Numbered from the stretch's first letter, positions 32,571-46,391 are shown. The stretch is DNA of 64,000 nucleotides from Mariannaea sp. PMI_226 (GCA_024336345.1 JANFOG010000010.1:1240001-1304000), one strand, 5' to 3'. The notes: generated by a model not told the origin, from the sequence alone. Translations and numbers: made by a program.

Positions 32571-35500
32571 CCACAGGAAAATTACGGTCATTCATTTTTG
32601 CTAATATAACATAACAGCCGGCTTTCCAAGCCATCAATATCGAGCCAGAGGAAAACGTCGATGAGCAGATTGACACAACAAGGGAGCTTCATGTCGGTTT
32701 TTGAAGTCTTCTGGTAGCAATCGAGTCAGTAATTCTAACACTTTATAATAGGTGGACGAAGCCTTAAAACGATTCCAATATGCTCTGAAGCTCCATGCCC
32801 AAGGGGCTCGATCACGAGAAGCGGCTGCCGAAGCGTACGACGATTTATTCCAGTCCGAAATTTTCAAGTACCGCGAAGCAAAGACGGATTATGAACGAGC
32901 AGAGCAACAGGCCGACGGAAAACCAGATGATCCTCTCCTCAACCCGTTCTCTGATGAGTTGAGCGTGGACGCGGGCGGCGCAGATGGAGTGGCCGCGAGC
33001 CTGGCGCAAGCGCTCTACCTCTCCTACAAGAACCATGGTCAATTCTTTGTCGATAAAATTAAGGATAAAATTGGCGCAGATCCGGCGTGGAAAGAACAGC
33101 ACCGACTTGGGTATTATGACGACGATGGGCGGAAGGTCATTGATAGCTGGACAGTGGCTCTGGACCAAGACCCATCTGATCCAGAGCTTTGGAGGCGAAT
33201 GGCGCGGTTCGCTGCATCGATTAATAGCGGAAGGATAAAACGCTACTGCTTAGAATCGGCAATCGAGCTGGATGACGATCCGACGGTGATGGAGTATGAT
33301 CCGCCGTCGCTGGCAGAGGGTCTCGCGGGTGAACAATTGAAGGATCAACTCCAGCTCCTTGATGATGAAATCGCCCTATCTCATCCTATCATGGCACCTT
33401 GGATTAAAAAAGATATGCCGGCCTTGCTCAAGCGTCATCTTGATCCTCTCCCGTTTCTACCTGATCCAACGAAAGATCTGAAGCCTCCCACGTCGAATCC
33501 TGGCGCCCAGGTCGAGGGCGAAGCAGAAGAACCCCCGCCCCGAACCATTTCGAGGAAACAATCAGTAAAAGCTGTATTAACGTGGCCCGGTCTGGGAGGA
33601 GAGTTGATGAATTGTCTCGAGAACACCAGCGGGGCGTTGGACGCTTGCGATTTGGTCGCTAACAGCACTCTGGAAGATGTGGAAATGAAATCCCAAACCG
33701 ATGAGGCTGCAACTCCCATCAATGAGGCAAATGAAGAGGAAAAGTCCACCAGTCAGGACACAGCCACGAGTGAAGGAGAAACAAAGGATACTAAAACGAA
33801 TGCCAACGACAAGGATGTGCCTGAGAATGTAGCCGAATCCGAGAAACGAAAAGAACGCAGCACGTCTATTCCCACCAGAAAGCGATCTCAATCAACCGCC
33901 GGTCTGCCCGACGGGATGGAAGAAGAAGCCATGGCTGAGAAGCGAAGCAAGCGTGTCCGACGAAGAGAAACTCTCCAAGCCGAAGAAACAACCGACCCGA
34001 GCACGCTCATTGCAACTCAGCTACAGCCATATCAAGGTGCAGACCAAAACCTCTTTCAGATGACAAAGAGTATTCTCGAAAACATCGGGGTGGAAGACCA
34101 GTCCATGTTTAGTGCCATCACAGAAATCTTGGATTCATGCGCAACCGAGGACCGACCAGGGAAAATAACCTCACTGGCGGCGAAAGATTTACAGAGCGTT
34201 ATGGTAGAATTCAAAGAAGGAATTGCGAGGGCTTTATTGAGTAAGAATGAGAAAGCTAGCCTTGGCTTGTCATCCTTTCTCGAGCACGCCAAAACCGGTT
34301 CCCAAGATCAAACCACTACTGTGCCTTTCGATGAGGCGCAGGGTCTCAAGCCTTTCGCCAAAAGGATTCAAAAATGCCGATCTTGGATGAATGGTGAGGA
34401 TATTGCATATGAGTGGGTTCGAGCCATCAGCGAAAGCTACGCGACAGTGAAGTGGTCAGACGAAATGAAAACGTCTGTTGTTCAAATGCTCAACCGTTTG
34501 GACACTGTACTATACCGACGACTGACTAGCGAAATGGAATTCGCAGCGGGCTCTGCGGAAAGGCTTTCAAGTCTCGAAAACATCGTACCAATGCTCTTCG
34601 AGCTTCACATCGATATCTACGAGCGGATTACGAACCCTAGTAGCGTTGTTGAGTATGCAACTCGGGTTGAGACAAAAGACCGACTTGCAAGATGGCTTGA
34701 CATCGCGTCAGCATATGTGCGAATGTTGGAACGGCCTTCCAACGATCCATTGGCCGCTCGTTTTGTCTGGGGCTCAGTTCTGGCTTCATCGCTTTCCGAG
34801 AATCCAGTTCGGGAACACATCCTCATTATGTGGACTTCTCTTCGGGACTTCCTAGTTGAGGAGAAGGTGGCCTCAATCAATCTCCCAAACAATGTGGTCA
34901 TGCCTACAATATCTTCTGCTGCTGCTGACCGAGAAATCTCAAAATTGACGACGATGGACTTCTTTCTCGGCCTTTTCCAGGATGACTTGGAAAATCCGGT
35001 TCATGTAATTGAGACATTGGAACCAGTTCTCAACCCTACCTCTGTATACACATCCACCGAGAATCCTGATGATACCGCTTCCGTTGCTAACGACGGGGAG
35101 GAGAAGACTAGGGACCACAAGAAGCAAACCGTTTCTGACTGTGCAAGTCAGGGACTTCAGGATCTATGGAAATTTCTTCTCAACAGCAGTACCGAGCTGC
35201 GGTTGTTCCTTTGGTCACGACTAGGCGATGCGTACGATGCCATCGGATACACTACGAAGAAATTTTCTTGTCAACTGAGAAGCATTGAAATGATTATCGC
35301 CGACCTAGAGGGTCAGACGTACACCAAGACAGTAGATGATTCTCGCAAACTCTTGCTAATGAGGACTCTGAAATCCTTGGATGAACTGCTCATCCAGTCA
35401 CTGTCGATGGCATTGAATGACAACACGTCGTTCGAGATCATCGACGACGATCACATTAAGACAACCTCGGCTGCCCTCGCCAAAATCAGTTGCTTGTTGC

Positions 35501-38500
35501 ACGTAGTGGCACTCTGCGATGACGAAATACAGGTTGGAATCAAGCCTGCGCCGCCCGGAAACGCCGCAAGCAAGTCCGCCTTTCAATCACTCCGGAATAA
35601 GCTTCGTGAGATGCAGGTTCGAGCCTGGTCCCTCCAGTACACAATCCTCAGAGCTGCCATTACCGATGAAACGTCTATCATTGCGCGAGAAAATGATCTC
35701 GCTGACTTCTTAGCGGCGGTACATCAGGTCATTGGTATTCGCAAGTTTTGCAAGGCGTCGAACAAGATATTCCTCAAGATTATGCGTGTTGAGCTTCTCA
35801 AGTTGAAGAACATTGAGAACTGGGAAGACTATTTGGGTCAGGTGCTCTACGACTTGCATGGACTGAAGCTTGGAGCGGGCGTTTGGGAGGTTCAAGACCA
35901 CGCTTGTCCTCCTGAGAAGCTGGAGAAGCGCCAGACCATGCAGCTGGTTGAAAGAATCATGATTCTAGCCAACCGAATGCCAATGAAGGACTTATTGAAG
36001 TCGGATCTGAAGACAACCATCGATCATATGCAACAAACCGTTGGACAGACAAAGTCGACGCCCCAAATGATCCACAACCTGCGTAATTACACTGAGTTTC
36101 TGAAGAGACCAATCCATCCACTACGACTTTACCAGGCTCTTGTTGGCAGTGTTTCGGTTGACGCTGTGTCAGTCAACACTGCGGAGACGGCGCTTGCCAC
36201 GCACGGGTGGTTCTTTTTACTTGGGATGATGGCATTAACCAAGTTCAAAGGTGTTGATCTGAACCGCCGACAGACCCCTGGCGCGACGGATGATTTGCGA
36301 ATTGGAGCGACCTTCCTCCGTCTTCAACTACAATTTACTGCAGACCGATGGGATGCCTGGTTTCGATTGGCTGAATGCTTCGATTACGAGCTCGATGAAG
36401 CCGTGTTGTGGACTGCGGATAAGATGAACAAAGATCGTGCTGAACTTGTCAAGTTTCAGCGTAATGCCATACATTGTTACACCCTCGCGCTCTCCCATTC
36501 GCGAAATGTTGAGGTAGATACTCATGACGGAGACCCTTTGCACGATCTCTATCACAAGTTCGCCATGCGGCTATATGCCTCAAGCAGAGAGCCTTTTGCT
36601 ATGGAGCCTTTTATCCACTCCGACCAAGAGAGATTCTTTATCGAAACGATGGGGTCTGGCACCTTCAAGCGAATACTACATGACCAAATGACCGAATACA
36701 AGGTCTGGAAATTTGCAGCAAAGTTGTTTAGAATGGCCATGGAGCGCCAGCCTGACAATTGGAAGTAAGTATTACAAGAAAATGAAGGAGAACTTTTAAG
36801 AATTGAAACTAACAAACCAATAGGAACCACTTTATGCTTGGCAAGTGCTACTGGAAGATGTATCAAACTCCCGACGAAGCGTTAGACGAAAAGGACCTGC
36901 GCTCCAAGGTGACCATGGACGTTCTTCTCCGGTCTTTGCAAAAAGCTGTGAAAGTGGCTTATAATGCACGAAAATCCCGAAGCAGTGAGCCTATCCTTGA
37001 GCCTCATTATAAGATCGTCTCGATATTGCACAAACTGGTTTCGCGTGGGGATATACCTTCGGTCGATGCAGCAAACATCTTGTCCGAGCAACCTTTTGGC
37101 CTCGCTATCAACCCTGACGACATTTTTGCATCGTTCTCCGAGCCTGAGGATTGGGAAGAATACATCATTCGAAATCTTTCCAAGTTGAGGGACAAGGACA
37201 AGTCCAATTGGCAGCATCGCATCATCATGCGACACGCTCGCATCTTGTTCGACGAGGGCGCCTCAGTACTAACTTCAGACAGCAAGGTCGAAGCCAGAGC
37301 TGCTTTTGCTATCTTGCGCGAAAGCATGGTCACCAAGACGATGGTTATCAACGTTTGGAAGTGTGATGCTGAGCGGCCTGGTCGTCATCATGTCTATACC
37401 GAACAGTATGCTCGCTTCACAACGAAGCTCCTTGGTATCATGTCAGACTTGAGCAACATGGAGCAGCTTCTCAAAAGAATACGGAAGAAGGGTGCAGATT
37501 TCTATCACTTCGTCGACTTGTGGCAGTCATGTTGCATGGTGTATCTGAAGTTGCTTCGACAAAACTATCATGTCAATCCATTCCAGGACGACGCATTCAA
37601 ATCGCTGTCGGGTGAGGAATTTGACATCGTGGGTGAGCGAATAGCCGAATGGGCCGCGAAAGATGGCACCGATGTCCCCGTCTTCAACTGCATGAGGGAT
37701 GCAATTGAACTAAAGAAGCTGAACGCCAACTTAATGAAGGTTACTCCAATTGATGACCTTCTTAACGACTGTTACTCCAAGATTTATGTCGAGATAGCCA
37801 AGACACTTCCTGGCCCTGAACCAAGCAAGGTCATTGAGGAACGCAACATCGCAAAGGAAGCTGCAGCACAAGCTGAGGCAAAGCCAGTCAGCTCTTTGAG
37901 TAGCATTTTAAATCTGCCCAATGGCCGAGAAAGCATCGCGGGTACCATAACACCCCAGGAGGGCGATAAGCAAGATGCTGCGCCTAGGCGGAGGGCCGGT
38001 GTCCGGAGACCAGATGTTTTACGAAAGGCAGAACAGGCTGTCATTCGAGCTTTGGAGGCGCCAAGAACTAGCAAGAGCCGAGTCGGCAGCATCTCAAGTG
38101 GAAAACAAGGAAGCCAGACACCAAATCCTGCGGCCAGCGCGGCAGTTAGTGAAGCTGGTAGTGAGGATGAAGGTGCCGATGCTCAAATGCGAAGAGAGGC
38201 AGGCGAGGACGTGGACATGAAGGATGTGGACGACAATCAGGACCATGATTCCCATGATGACATGGCAGACGGAAAGGCTACGGAAAAGGATGAGAACGAG
38301 AGCGAACCAGGCAGTATTCACGACTCTGCAGACGATGAGAGCGATCTTAGCGACGTACCCGAGGGCTACGACGAGGAAATGCCTCCCGGCCTCCTCTCAC
38401 GGGGTCTTGGGCAGTCAAGTCAGAGTGGTGATTCTAGTGGAGAAGATGCCGACAGTGAGAGCGAAGGGGATGATGAAGAGGACGAGAGTGAGGGAGAAGG

Positions 38501-38828
38501 AGTCGAGGAGGCCGAAGAAGTTGAAGAAACGGAAGAGGTTGACCAGGCTGAGGAGGGTGAAGAAGAAGCTGAGGAGGTGGAGGCGGACGAGGAGGACGAA
38601 GAGGAAGAAGGAGGAGAAGAGGCTGAAGAGGCTGAAGAAGAGGGCGAGGAAGAAGAGGGCGAGGAAGAAGAGGAAGAAGAGGAAGAGGAAGAAGATGAGG
38701 ATGAGGATGAGGATGGCGATGGCGATGGAAGGGAGGAGCATGATGATGAAGATACTGAAATGGCGGACGTGGCGGATGATGAGACAGCACAAGCGACCCC
38801 AGAAGGAACGCCGGGTCCAATAGCGTAG
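32571..38828 (+). CDS. HIR3: HIR complex subunit Hir3 (CABIN1-like)
   Basis: Four exons, 32571-32573, 32618-32692, 32752-36764 and 36824-38828, give 2031 aa. Exon 1 is just the ATG, followed at once by GTAATA...CATAACAG. Exon 2 then reads [17 protein letters not shown], the conserved start of fungal Hir3, and exon 3 continues [18 protein letters not shown], a TPR-like repeat. Further helical repeats include [10 protein letters not shown] and [13 protein letters not shown]. The last 200 residues are extremely acidic ([11 protein letters not shown] and similar), as expected for a histone-handling protein. HIR (Hir1, Hir2, Hir3, Hpc2) deposits H3-H4 independently of replication and represses histone genes. 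The length fits filamentous-fungal Hir3 (about 2000 aa). The ATG-only exon is inferred from splice signals and frame. Confidence 0.93.
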
Positions 38829-39265
38829 AACGTAACAAATCTTGTGGCTCGTGTCCTCCGGTCTGGGCGTTACATTTGGCATTGACGATTTTAAAAGCTG
38901 GCTTCGACAGGAGCTAGTCCATTGGATTTGGGAGTTTTGGATGGAATAGATTATGGTCTAACTTGGGTACTTGGAGCGTTTACAAGAATACATTTTAATG
39001 CATGCGATATTGGAGTTGACTGAAACGTAATGAATTGAGCGTGAGGCCTCGACAGTCATATGGAATATTGTGGATATTGTATGGAGGATTGGGGAAAGTC
39101 AAGCTTCTGAAGCTTGAGGAATATGTTCCATGATTTGCCAGATGCTAGAGTATATGGTAGGTTTGCGAGTTGCTGGAAAACGGCGAGACACCTATTTCTC
39201 AGTAAAATTGTTTAGTTAATAGGCCACTAGAGCGCTATAGCTTTCATCAAACAACACAGCCAATT
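38829..39265. other. HIR3 3' flank and tRNA upstream region
   Basis: AT-rich, no gene seen. Confidence 0.5.
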
Positions 39266-39352
39266 CCCCGAATAGCTCAGCTGGAAGAGCGTTCGGCTGT
39301 AACTGATCATCTTGTTACCGAAAGGTCACCTGTTCGAGCCAGGTTTCGGGGA
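39266..39352 (+). tRNA. tRNA-Tyr (GTA) with 14-nt intron
   Basis: Acceptor CCCCGAA pairs with TTCGGGG, with discriminator A. The D arm is GCTC/GAGC, the T arm ACCTG/CAGGT around TTCGAGC, and the anticodon stem TTCGG/CCGAA. The anticodon GTA lies in loop CTGTAA. Between stem halves there are 21 nt, so after a 7-nt loop 14 nt are intron, the size seen in yeast tRNA-Tyr. Mature length is 73 nt. Confidence 0.96.
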
Positions 39353-39363
39353 CAGCAAATTTC

Positions 39364-39369
39364 TTTTTT
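39364..39369 (+). terminator. Pol III T-run terminator
   Basis: A T6 run 12 nt beyond the tRNA 3' end. Confidence 0.8.
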
Positions 39370-42300
39370 CTTCCTTTTGTTTTTTGGTTGTTGTTCATGA
39401 AAAGTAAATGATGTATCTAGCTGTGCCTTGTTTCAGGGTTGTTGTCTTTTTTTTTTAGGTGTCGCATGAAGCATTATTCTTTGAGGTGATTATGCTTTCT
39501 TTGGCATCGTGGTCGATCTTTGGTTGTTGAGTTAGGTTACATTGCACTGTACGAAGGCAAAATGTGGAGGACAAATCCGCTGTATGATGCGCAATTAGCT
39601 GTCCCGTTTGTTGATCTCTCTCTTATAACAGTGAAATAAAATACCCTAAAGTTCATATCTCATCTGATAAATAGACTCAGACGTATCAAATAGGCTAATT
39701 GTTGCTCTCAGTTAATGTTCCTCTTGAGTGTCAGGCAGACTAACCTATAGCTTGCGTTGCCTGGAACTCGGGACTCGTTGGCGCCTCCGCTGCAATACAG
39801 GAGTCAGTGGAGTGAATGAACTTTCCACAAACACAAATACTCTCATAATCAGATATATCGCTCGAAGATTGCAGTTTGGGTATATCTTTTAATGCGCCTG
39901 GCCGTTGGCCAACTTGGGGCTGATAGAACAATGAGACAGCAAGAATGTAGGGCGTGAATAGGACATATTGGGAGCACCAATAATAAAGAATGCGAATACA
40001 TAGAGAACATCGATGCTATTGTTTCGTTTCAAGGAGCGATAAATTTATTCCAAACAAGCGAGAAAAACATCGCCATCATTGAAAGTTTATGACATTGATG
40101 CCCGAGTAAGTAGGAGTTGGTGAAGTACATAACTAGTTCATGGGCAGCCTCTTTTCTGTCTTCTCCAATTACACGCAACGCCACGAATCATTTGGCTACA
40201 TCATTTTGAAAATACTGTTTAGAAATACTAGCTAACCGTGTTCACGATGAATTCGGACTCTCCTCCAACCCTGCCAAACGAGTCGTATCCAGCATCGTAT
40301 GGTTCATCTGGGGCTCTCTGGGGGGCTCTCCAGCGTCACACTTATATTGCGGCGTCTCTACACACTCGAAACTGTGATCAAACGGCGGGATGCGAGCCCC
40401 GACATAGTCACCGATAACAAAGGCTATTTACAGTCGCAAAGACTGCGCAGTAATAAACCCGCCACAGGTTTCGGTTTCACGATGGCTCAGATTCATGGAC
40501 AGCCAGGACGAAAGATGGAACTGACCTTTTACTAGCGATACCCCCTTGGATCTGAAAGGATTCACAGCTGTGATCAGCAAAGGAATCGAGCCAGTGCCGA
40601 TCAAAGCACATTGACAGCTCATCGATCTGCAAAAATAATTACGGCTCAGGTACACATCGGGACGGTCCACAAAAGATTTCGAGAGAGAGTGGAAAGGACG
40701 GCAAAGCAACTCTTGGCCAAGACGTCATGTGGACACTCGATTTTGACAGTAAGCACATATTGGACGTGATCAAGGCTGATGGATCTGCCCTGGAGGCGAT
40801 TGTGGACGGCTTTCTGGGTCGCCAAATTATTATCAGCCCCAGCTGAAAAGTGAAGTGTGAGCGATACCGGAAGTTCGGGAACCTCTTTCGCAGTTTGAGT
40901 AGAGGTGGGGAGGATACGAGATCATCCGAGCTAATTAATCCTCAGGTGGGAGAAAACGTGGAAGCCCTGTGCCCCTATGGATTTAACTAAGAGAACAACC
41001 AATGTAAGGGCAGAGCGATTCCCGAATCGCCGTCGATACCAGCGTTGACAAACACTCAGGGAACTGTAGACGGCTCTTAGAGCTGGTCTATTAAACGGGG
41101 CTTTTATGATCGGTTCATGACATCGGTTCAATACCGGATGGAAAATTGACCGCGCGAGAGCAAGTCGATGTCCGGACAAGGGAACCAAGGCTGTCCACGT
41201 TGGTGCTCGCCGCTTGTGGTGTGATCCAGTTCGCTGCACTTGTCAACAGACCTGATGCACTCCTGCCAAGGAACCAAGGTTCCAGGCAAATCCATAACTT
41301 TGGAGTCGTACCCCATATATTTGGCAATGTTCCGGTGATTCGCATGGCTGTAGATCCTAGCTGTCAATGGGTGCACCAAACCAGTATTGTAGGGACACCT
41401 GAGTGGGCTGAGCATGTAGCAGGATATGAAGCAATCTATGCCACAGATATGCATGGGGGAAGAGAATTGTCACTATTTCTGAGTAAGTAAGTTTTTACGG
41501 GGAGAGGATCCATTATGGTGACCATGCAGACAGTTCAGAGAGAAGGAATAAACTATGGCTTTGCATATAAACTTGAAGATTTAACACTGGAATATTTTAT
41601 AACTAACAGCGTAATGAAGGATCTTGTCACTGTTTTCCCGGGAGTATTTAGAGATGACCTTTTGTACTATGGCATGACCTTTTGTGCTTTACTTCTGCAC
41701 AATATTTCATTATGGAGGTAAAAGGACTGGCTCTTCTTGCCCTGAAGCTATCCCAAGCGCCTATTCACTCTCCACTGAGATGCCAAAAAGCCCCGCGGTC
41801 AGCACCGTCTGACTCGTTTGATGACGCGGTACGATTCATCTCAGGAAGCACTTTGTCAACCACCCACTGGACTCTTTCTCACCACAAAGGGGGGCCAACC
41901 AACTAGTTATGTGTTGACCATTGCGATGCGCCCTTCGGTAGCCAATCCCAACCCCCTCGTGGACTTCCACGAGATAATACCAAGATGGGAAACGCTTCCC
42001 ACGCTGTCCTTTGTTCTGGAAATGGAGCCCAAATGCACACATATGGAGAACTAATTATGGAGTACAGTAATGCACTGTCTGATAGTGTTTCTCCGCAGTA
42101 GCATAGCACTCGTCTGGTATTTAGAACGGCCTATGACTGAGCTGTAAAAGATATTGAGATACCTGTTCAGTGAATTTTGACTGTACTCTAGGAGACAGTC
42201 CCTGCACGACATAGCCCGTTTTGGATTCATGCACCCAACAACCATAATTCCTCCTCTCTCCAGAGGACTCCAACAAGTTTCCTTAGTGAGATTGTGCTGT

Positions 42301-45039
42301 GCTGTGCTTAGCGCGGTATGACAAAAAAAGACTGGTGGTTCTGACCCCTTGCAGTAGTTCATCATCGGGGAGAAATGGCTTGAGAGACCAGCAACGCGCC
42401 ACAGCCGTTTGGATGTGTGTGTACCCACTCACACATATACGGAAACAGGTTGGTAGCTTTCCGGTCTGCTCTCCGAGCCAAGCCGTTGCGGAGACTTTTT
42501 TTTTCTTCTCTGGGTTTCTCTTTTTTTAAGCCCTGGTCTGTCGGTGGGTTGCGGAGTCTTTCGGTATCTAAGCGAGCTTTCCAACCGGCTCAGGCGAGCC
42601 GACTGACAGTTGTGGTAGAACTCACTAGTATCAAGATGGTTCGTGGACTTGTGAACCCCCCCTTGTTCAGAGGCGATGATCGATCTGGAAGGCCAACCGT
42701 AGTCAACAGGGAGCTCCAACACGACTTACCGGCTCCACCAGATCATGCCCCCTTGTTCTCGGGAGTTTTGTCTTGGATGCTGAAAGTGGATGATAGACCT
42801 GGATGTCCAGACTACTGTCATACTTGGCCAGGGTCATTAGTCGGCGAAGTACAAAAAAAAAAAACCTACAACAAAATTGGTAATAACGCCACCCACAGCG
42901 CAAGGATAGGGGTTTAGGGGACAGGGATTTACTGCTGTTGCCTTACAGCCTCCTAGGGGGGAGGGCCGAGTCAAGATTCGAGTACTATGGAAGACTATGG
43001 GATGAGGACAGACACAAGTTCTTTGTGAAGAGTGTTGATACATCAACAAAAAGAATAAATCGAAAGAGAAGATAGAGTAGACGGGAGAAGAACAATGGTG
43101 CTAGTAATTCAGGCTACCAAATAAACCTCACGGTACTCGGTAGCAAGCGCATCGTTTCATCATGACGGTGGCGTTAGCCACTGCGTCACCAACCTTTCAG
43201 CTGTCGTAGCTACTCTGGGACACTCTGTAAGCTCGAATTGGTACCTTCGGTTTAACTCTGCTTGATCCCGATTTACCTCTTCTTTGATTCTATGATAACT
43301 GTCATCAATTGCTTTTGTCTCTTTCTCTTGGTCTAAGCACAACTGATAGCTAGCGGAGCACGCACAGCGCGGCTCCCCCCCTTTCTCTGCGTACGACTCA
43401 TACGATACTCGTGGAGGTGCTGTGTACTCTATCAAGTACGCCGCTTGGGCCTACTGTGTGGCACATTTCTTAGGCATTGAAGTACATTCGGAACTTGCCG
43501 GCAAATCAGGGTAGAGAATACAGAAAATTGATCTTCCGCGGTGGCGCAATTAGGATAGGCTGCGGCACAGTCACTCCAGTAAATGAACCAGCTAATGCCG
43601 ATTCGAAGTATGTAACCCCCAGCCGCGAAGCGCGATAACTCTTGAAATACCGGCCCTCCAAGAAGAAGAAGCTGGTGTGTTGGGAGAGGCCTATACGTTA
43701 CGGCCGAAAGCTCTCGGAAAAGTGATGGGAGCAAGAGAGCTGACTCGTTTTCGGGATGCCGTTTATGAGTAGATGGGGCTGGGTATAGCGTGGCAATATT
43801 ATGGAATTCGTAGCAATCAGTACTGTACGGTAGCAGCCGGGTTATCTAACTCTGCAAACGGTGTTCCCCAGTGGACGGCATTGGAGAATCAACAAGCAGA
43901 AATGCTAATAGAGGTCATTCGTAAACATTGAGTTGATATCGGCGTTATTGGGTGGATGGCTCTGTGTGGACGGAGTGCTCCGCACGCGAAGAGAAACGTG
44001 AGAGATGAGATGAGTTACTGTGCATATCCTTGCAGGACAAGGACAAGGATGGGAATCGTTTCATTTGCCAGCTCATGCCAAGACAAGGCTCAAAGTTGAT
44101 TGAAGGATAATTAACCTTGATATAGACCTGATGGAGGAATGGGTGGGAAACTTACGTACAAAGTACGTAGGAGTCTCTACCGCTCTCACGCTGTATACTT
44201 GAGCGACAACTGTGTTCGGGAATTGCTGCCACTAGGTTTAAGCAAGCGACATGAGGCGTCTGAAATTCGTATATCGATATACTATGTATGTACTTGATGG
44301 TACTTGGTTCCAGAGCCTGGGTAGCAGGTGGTTTCATATCACAGACACACGGATGGATACATATCACCCGGGCGTTGAAGTACCCTCCTTCCAGACCGTG
44401 CCCGCATCCCTGATGCATTCCAATGCTCGCGTCAAAACTGGAGTGACCAGGCTGCATTCGAACAGGCTTTGTGCAAAGTAGACTTCCCATATGGTATTGC
44501 ATTGATGGCTCGTGTAACCCAATGAATAAATCCCTCCACCTACTTTTGCCTGAAACGGAAGTGGTTGCGCGCACAGACTTGACATACTCAAAGCTACCTT
44601 GGCCAGAAGCAACCGATCGTTAGTAGAAGGGTAAGAAAAAAAAATCAGCTTCGGCATCGAGTTGAGAGGGGGGGAGACTTGGGAATGGGTCCGTCGCTCC
44701 CCTTCTCTAGTTTTGCTATGCGCCACTTACACTAGACTAATGGTTTCCTGATTTGGAGGGGTTTGGAAGGGATAGAGGAGGGGGGCCACGGGAGCCACCC
44801 ACACACACACACACACCATTGAAGAATCCCATAGCCGTCCCGTGGTGACAAGACTGGAATGGACGCAAGAGAATGAAGGGGTGGAGGGGGTGGGCGCGGC
44901 TAAGGCAAGATTCCCAGATGTATAAGTGAATTGGGGACCCGAATTCCATGCCAGGGTTCCCGCCCTGTTGCGTTGATCTTGTTGGCCTTCGTCGTTCGAG
45001 CAATGCAAACGCTGGATCGCATATCCCGAGTCTCTTGTC
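39370..45039. other. Gene-poor block of 5.7 kb
   Basis: I see no supportable gene apart from the weak candidate open stretch at 43160-43852. A short CA run at about 44800-44817 lies near the receptor gene promoter. Decayed repeat sequence is possible but not shown. Confidence 0.4.
43160..43852 (-). other. Possible hypothetical gene or relic (two open segments)
   Basis: On the minus strand a frame stays open from about 43852 to 43432 and a second, shifted frame from 43460 to 43160. The second segment has protein-like composition: Cys residues (CACSASYQLC), then a charged helical stretch (KEEVNRDQAELNRRYQFE). No clear initiating ATG or confident splice pair connects them, and I recognise no family. 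It may be a multi-exon gene, a degraded gene, or chance. Confidence 0.2.
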
Positions 45040-46391
45040 ATGTCTGATCCAAAGGTAACTCAGGCCTTCAAGGACGGCCGGGTTCCAGACGGCATCACCG
45101 CTGCCTACCTGGACCAGTCCAAGGATGGACCGGCAATCGCAGGTATCCTCGTTGTGACGATCCTCGCAAGTCTGGTGGTTATTGGACGACTGTGCTCTCG
45201 AGCCTTTTTGCTTCGGAGATTTGGACTTGATGATGCGTTGACGCTGCTTTCTTGGGTATGTTCTGCATCAGCCTCTACATTGTTTCCATCCCTTTGCATA
45301 TTTGTCTTCATCTTGCCATTGTGGCAGACGAGCCAGGGAAAAATGAAGATGGCTAACCATGTATCCCAATTATTCTAGCTTTCCTACATTCCGTTCGTTG
45401 CCCTGTGCATACATCTCATTAATCTAGGCTCCGGTCGACATATCGAGTATATTCAGTATGTACTTGACATGGACACCGTCAAGGTGACGGAGGTCTTGGA
45501 TTTTGCCGCCCACATCATCTACACAACTGCGCTTCTCTTTTGTCGAGTTTCTGGTCTCGCTCTCTACTACCGGCTGTGCAACCACCACGATGGCCTCCGC
45601 ATCGCGATCCGCGTCGTCTTTGGCATTCTTGTCGCCGGATACCTGCCTCAGGTTTTCCTCCTGATCTTCCACTGCCGGCCCGTCACCGGCCTGTGGCCAT
45701 ATGAGTGGCAGCCCGGTGTGGACGACTACGTCTGCTTGCAATGGGGTTTGGTCTACAGTGTGAACTCTGCCGTCTCGTTGATCTGCGACCTGCTGCTCTT
45801 CGGTATTCCCATTGTTATGCTCCGAGTGCTGGAGATGCCTCATCGCCGAAAGGTTCAACTTGCTTGCATTCTTCTCCCCGGTATCTCGTAAGTCCAAACA
45901 AGAACTACCTTGGGGGACAATTTGCCCTGCCCGCTTCCCCCTGCTAATATTCATCTTGCAGCGTCATCGCCATCTCAATTACTCGCCTGGTTTTTGTCAT
46001 CGAAGGACAGTGGCAAACCGACCAGTCTTGGTCTTACAATGCCCTCCTGGGAGTTGAAGTAGCGGAAATCGGAACCACCTTGATCGCCTTGTCTGTGCCA
46101 GGCATTAAGCCATTGCTGGACAAGTACATCCTAAGAAAGGATCCCAACGGCGACAGCACCGGCCCCTCGAAATACGGAAAGCAGAACAGCAACTCGAGGG
46201 GCACGGCGCTCCGATCACTGAACCTCCGACCGGAGCACAACGTGCTATCGAGCCGGGGTGCCTCTGCCGAGGGAAACTTCCGCAGCGTGACCGAGTTCAA
46301 GGACAACCGGAGCGAAAACAGCGCAGATGGAATCCTGGTAAAGGTGGATTTCCAGATCAAGGAGGATAGGTCGTCTTCCCAAGTTCGATGA
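45040..46391 (+). CDS. Seven-TM rhodopsin-domain membrane protein (PTH11-like)
   Basis: Three exons, 45040-45255, 45379-45887 and 45962-46391, give 384 aa. Introns are GTATGT...TTCTAG and GTAAGT...TTGCAG, joining in phases 0 and 2. Seven hydrophobic helices can be seen, starting with AGILVVTILASLVVIGRLC and ending with VAEIGTTLIALSVPGIKPLL. The RFGLDDALTLLSW segment after helix 1, CRPVTGLW, and SVNSAVSLICDLLLFGIPI are typical of the fungal integral-membrane/rhodopsin domain family (PF20684), which includes PTH11-related receptors. There is no CFEM domain. The C-terminal 100 residues are a hydrophilic, Ser/Arg-rich cytosolic tail. It is likely a plasma-membrane sensor, ligand unknown. Confidence 0.88.

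Noticed and set aside
32571..32692. HIR3 starting at the GTG/DEALKRF position (32752)
   Set aside because: The upstream exon encoding [12 protein letters not shown] is the conserved N-terminus and joins in phase 0 through a proper intron.
38415..38882. Leu/Phe-rich or His/Pro-rich frames antisense to the HIR3 acidic tail
   Set aside because: They mirror GAG/GAA repeats in the coding strand.
40727..40846. 39-aa open frame MWTLDFDSKHILDVIKADG...
   Set aside because: Too short, no flanking exon signals and no known family. Kept only as a note.
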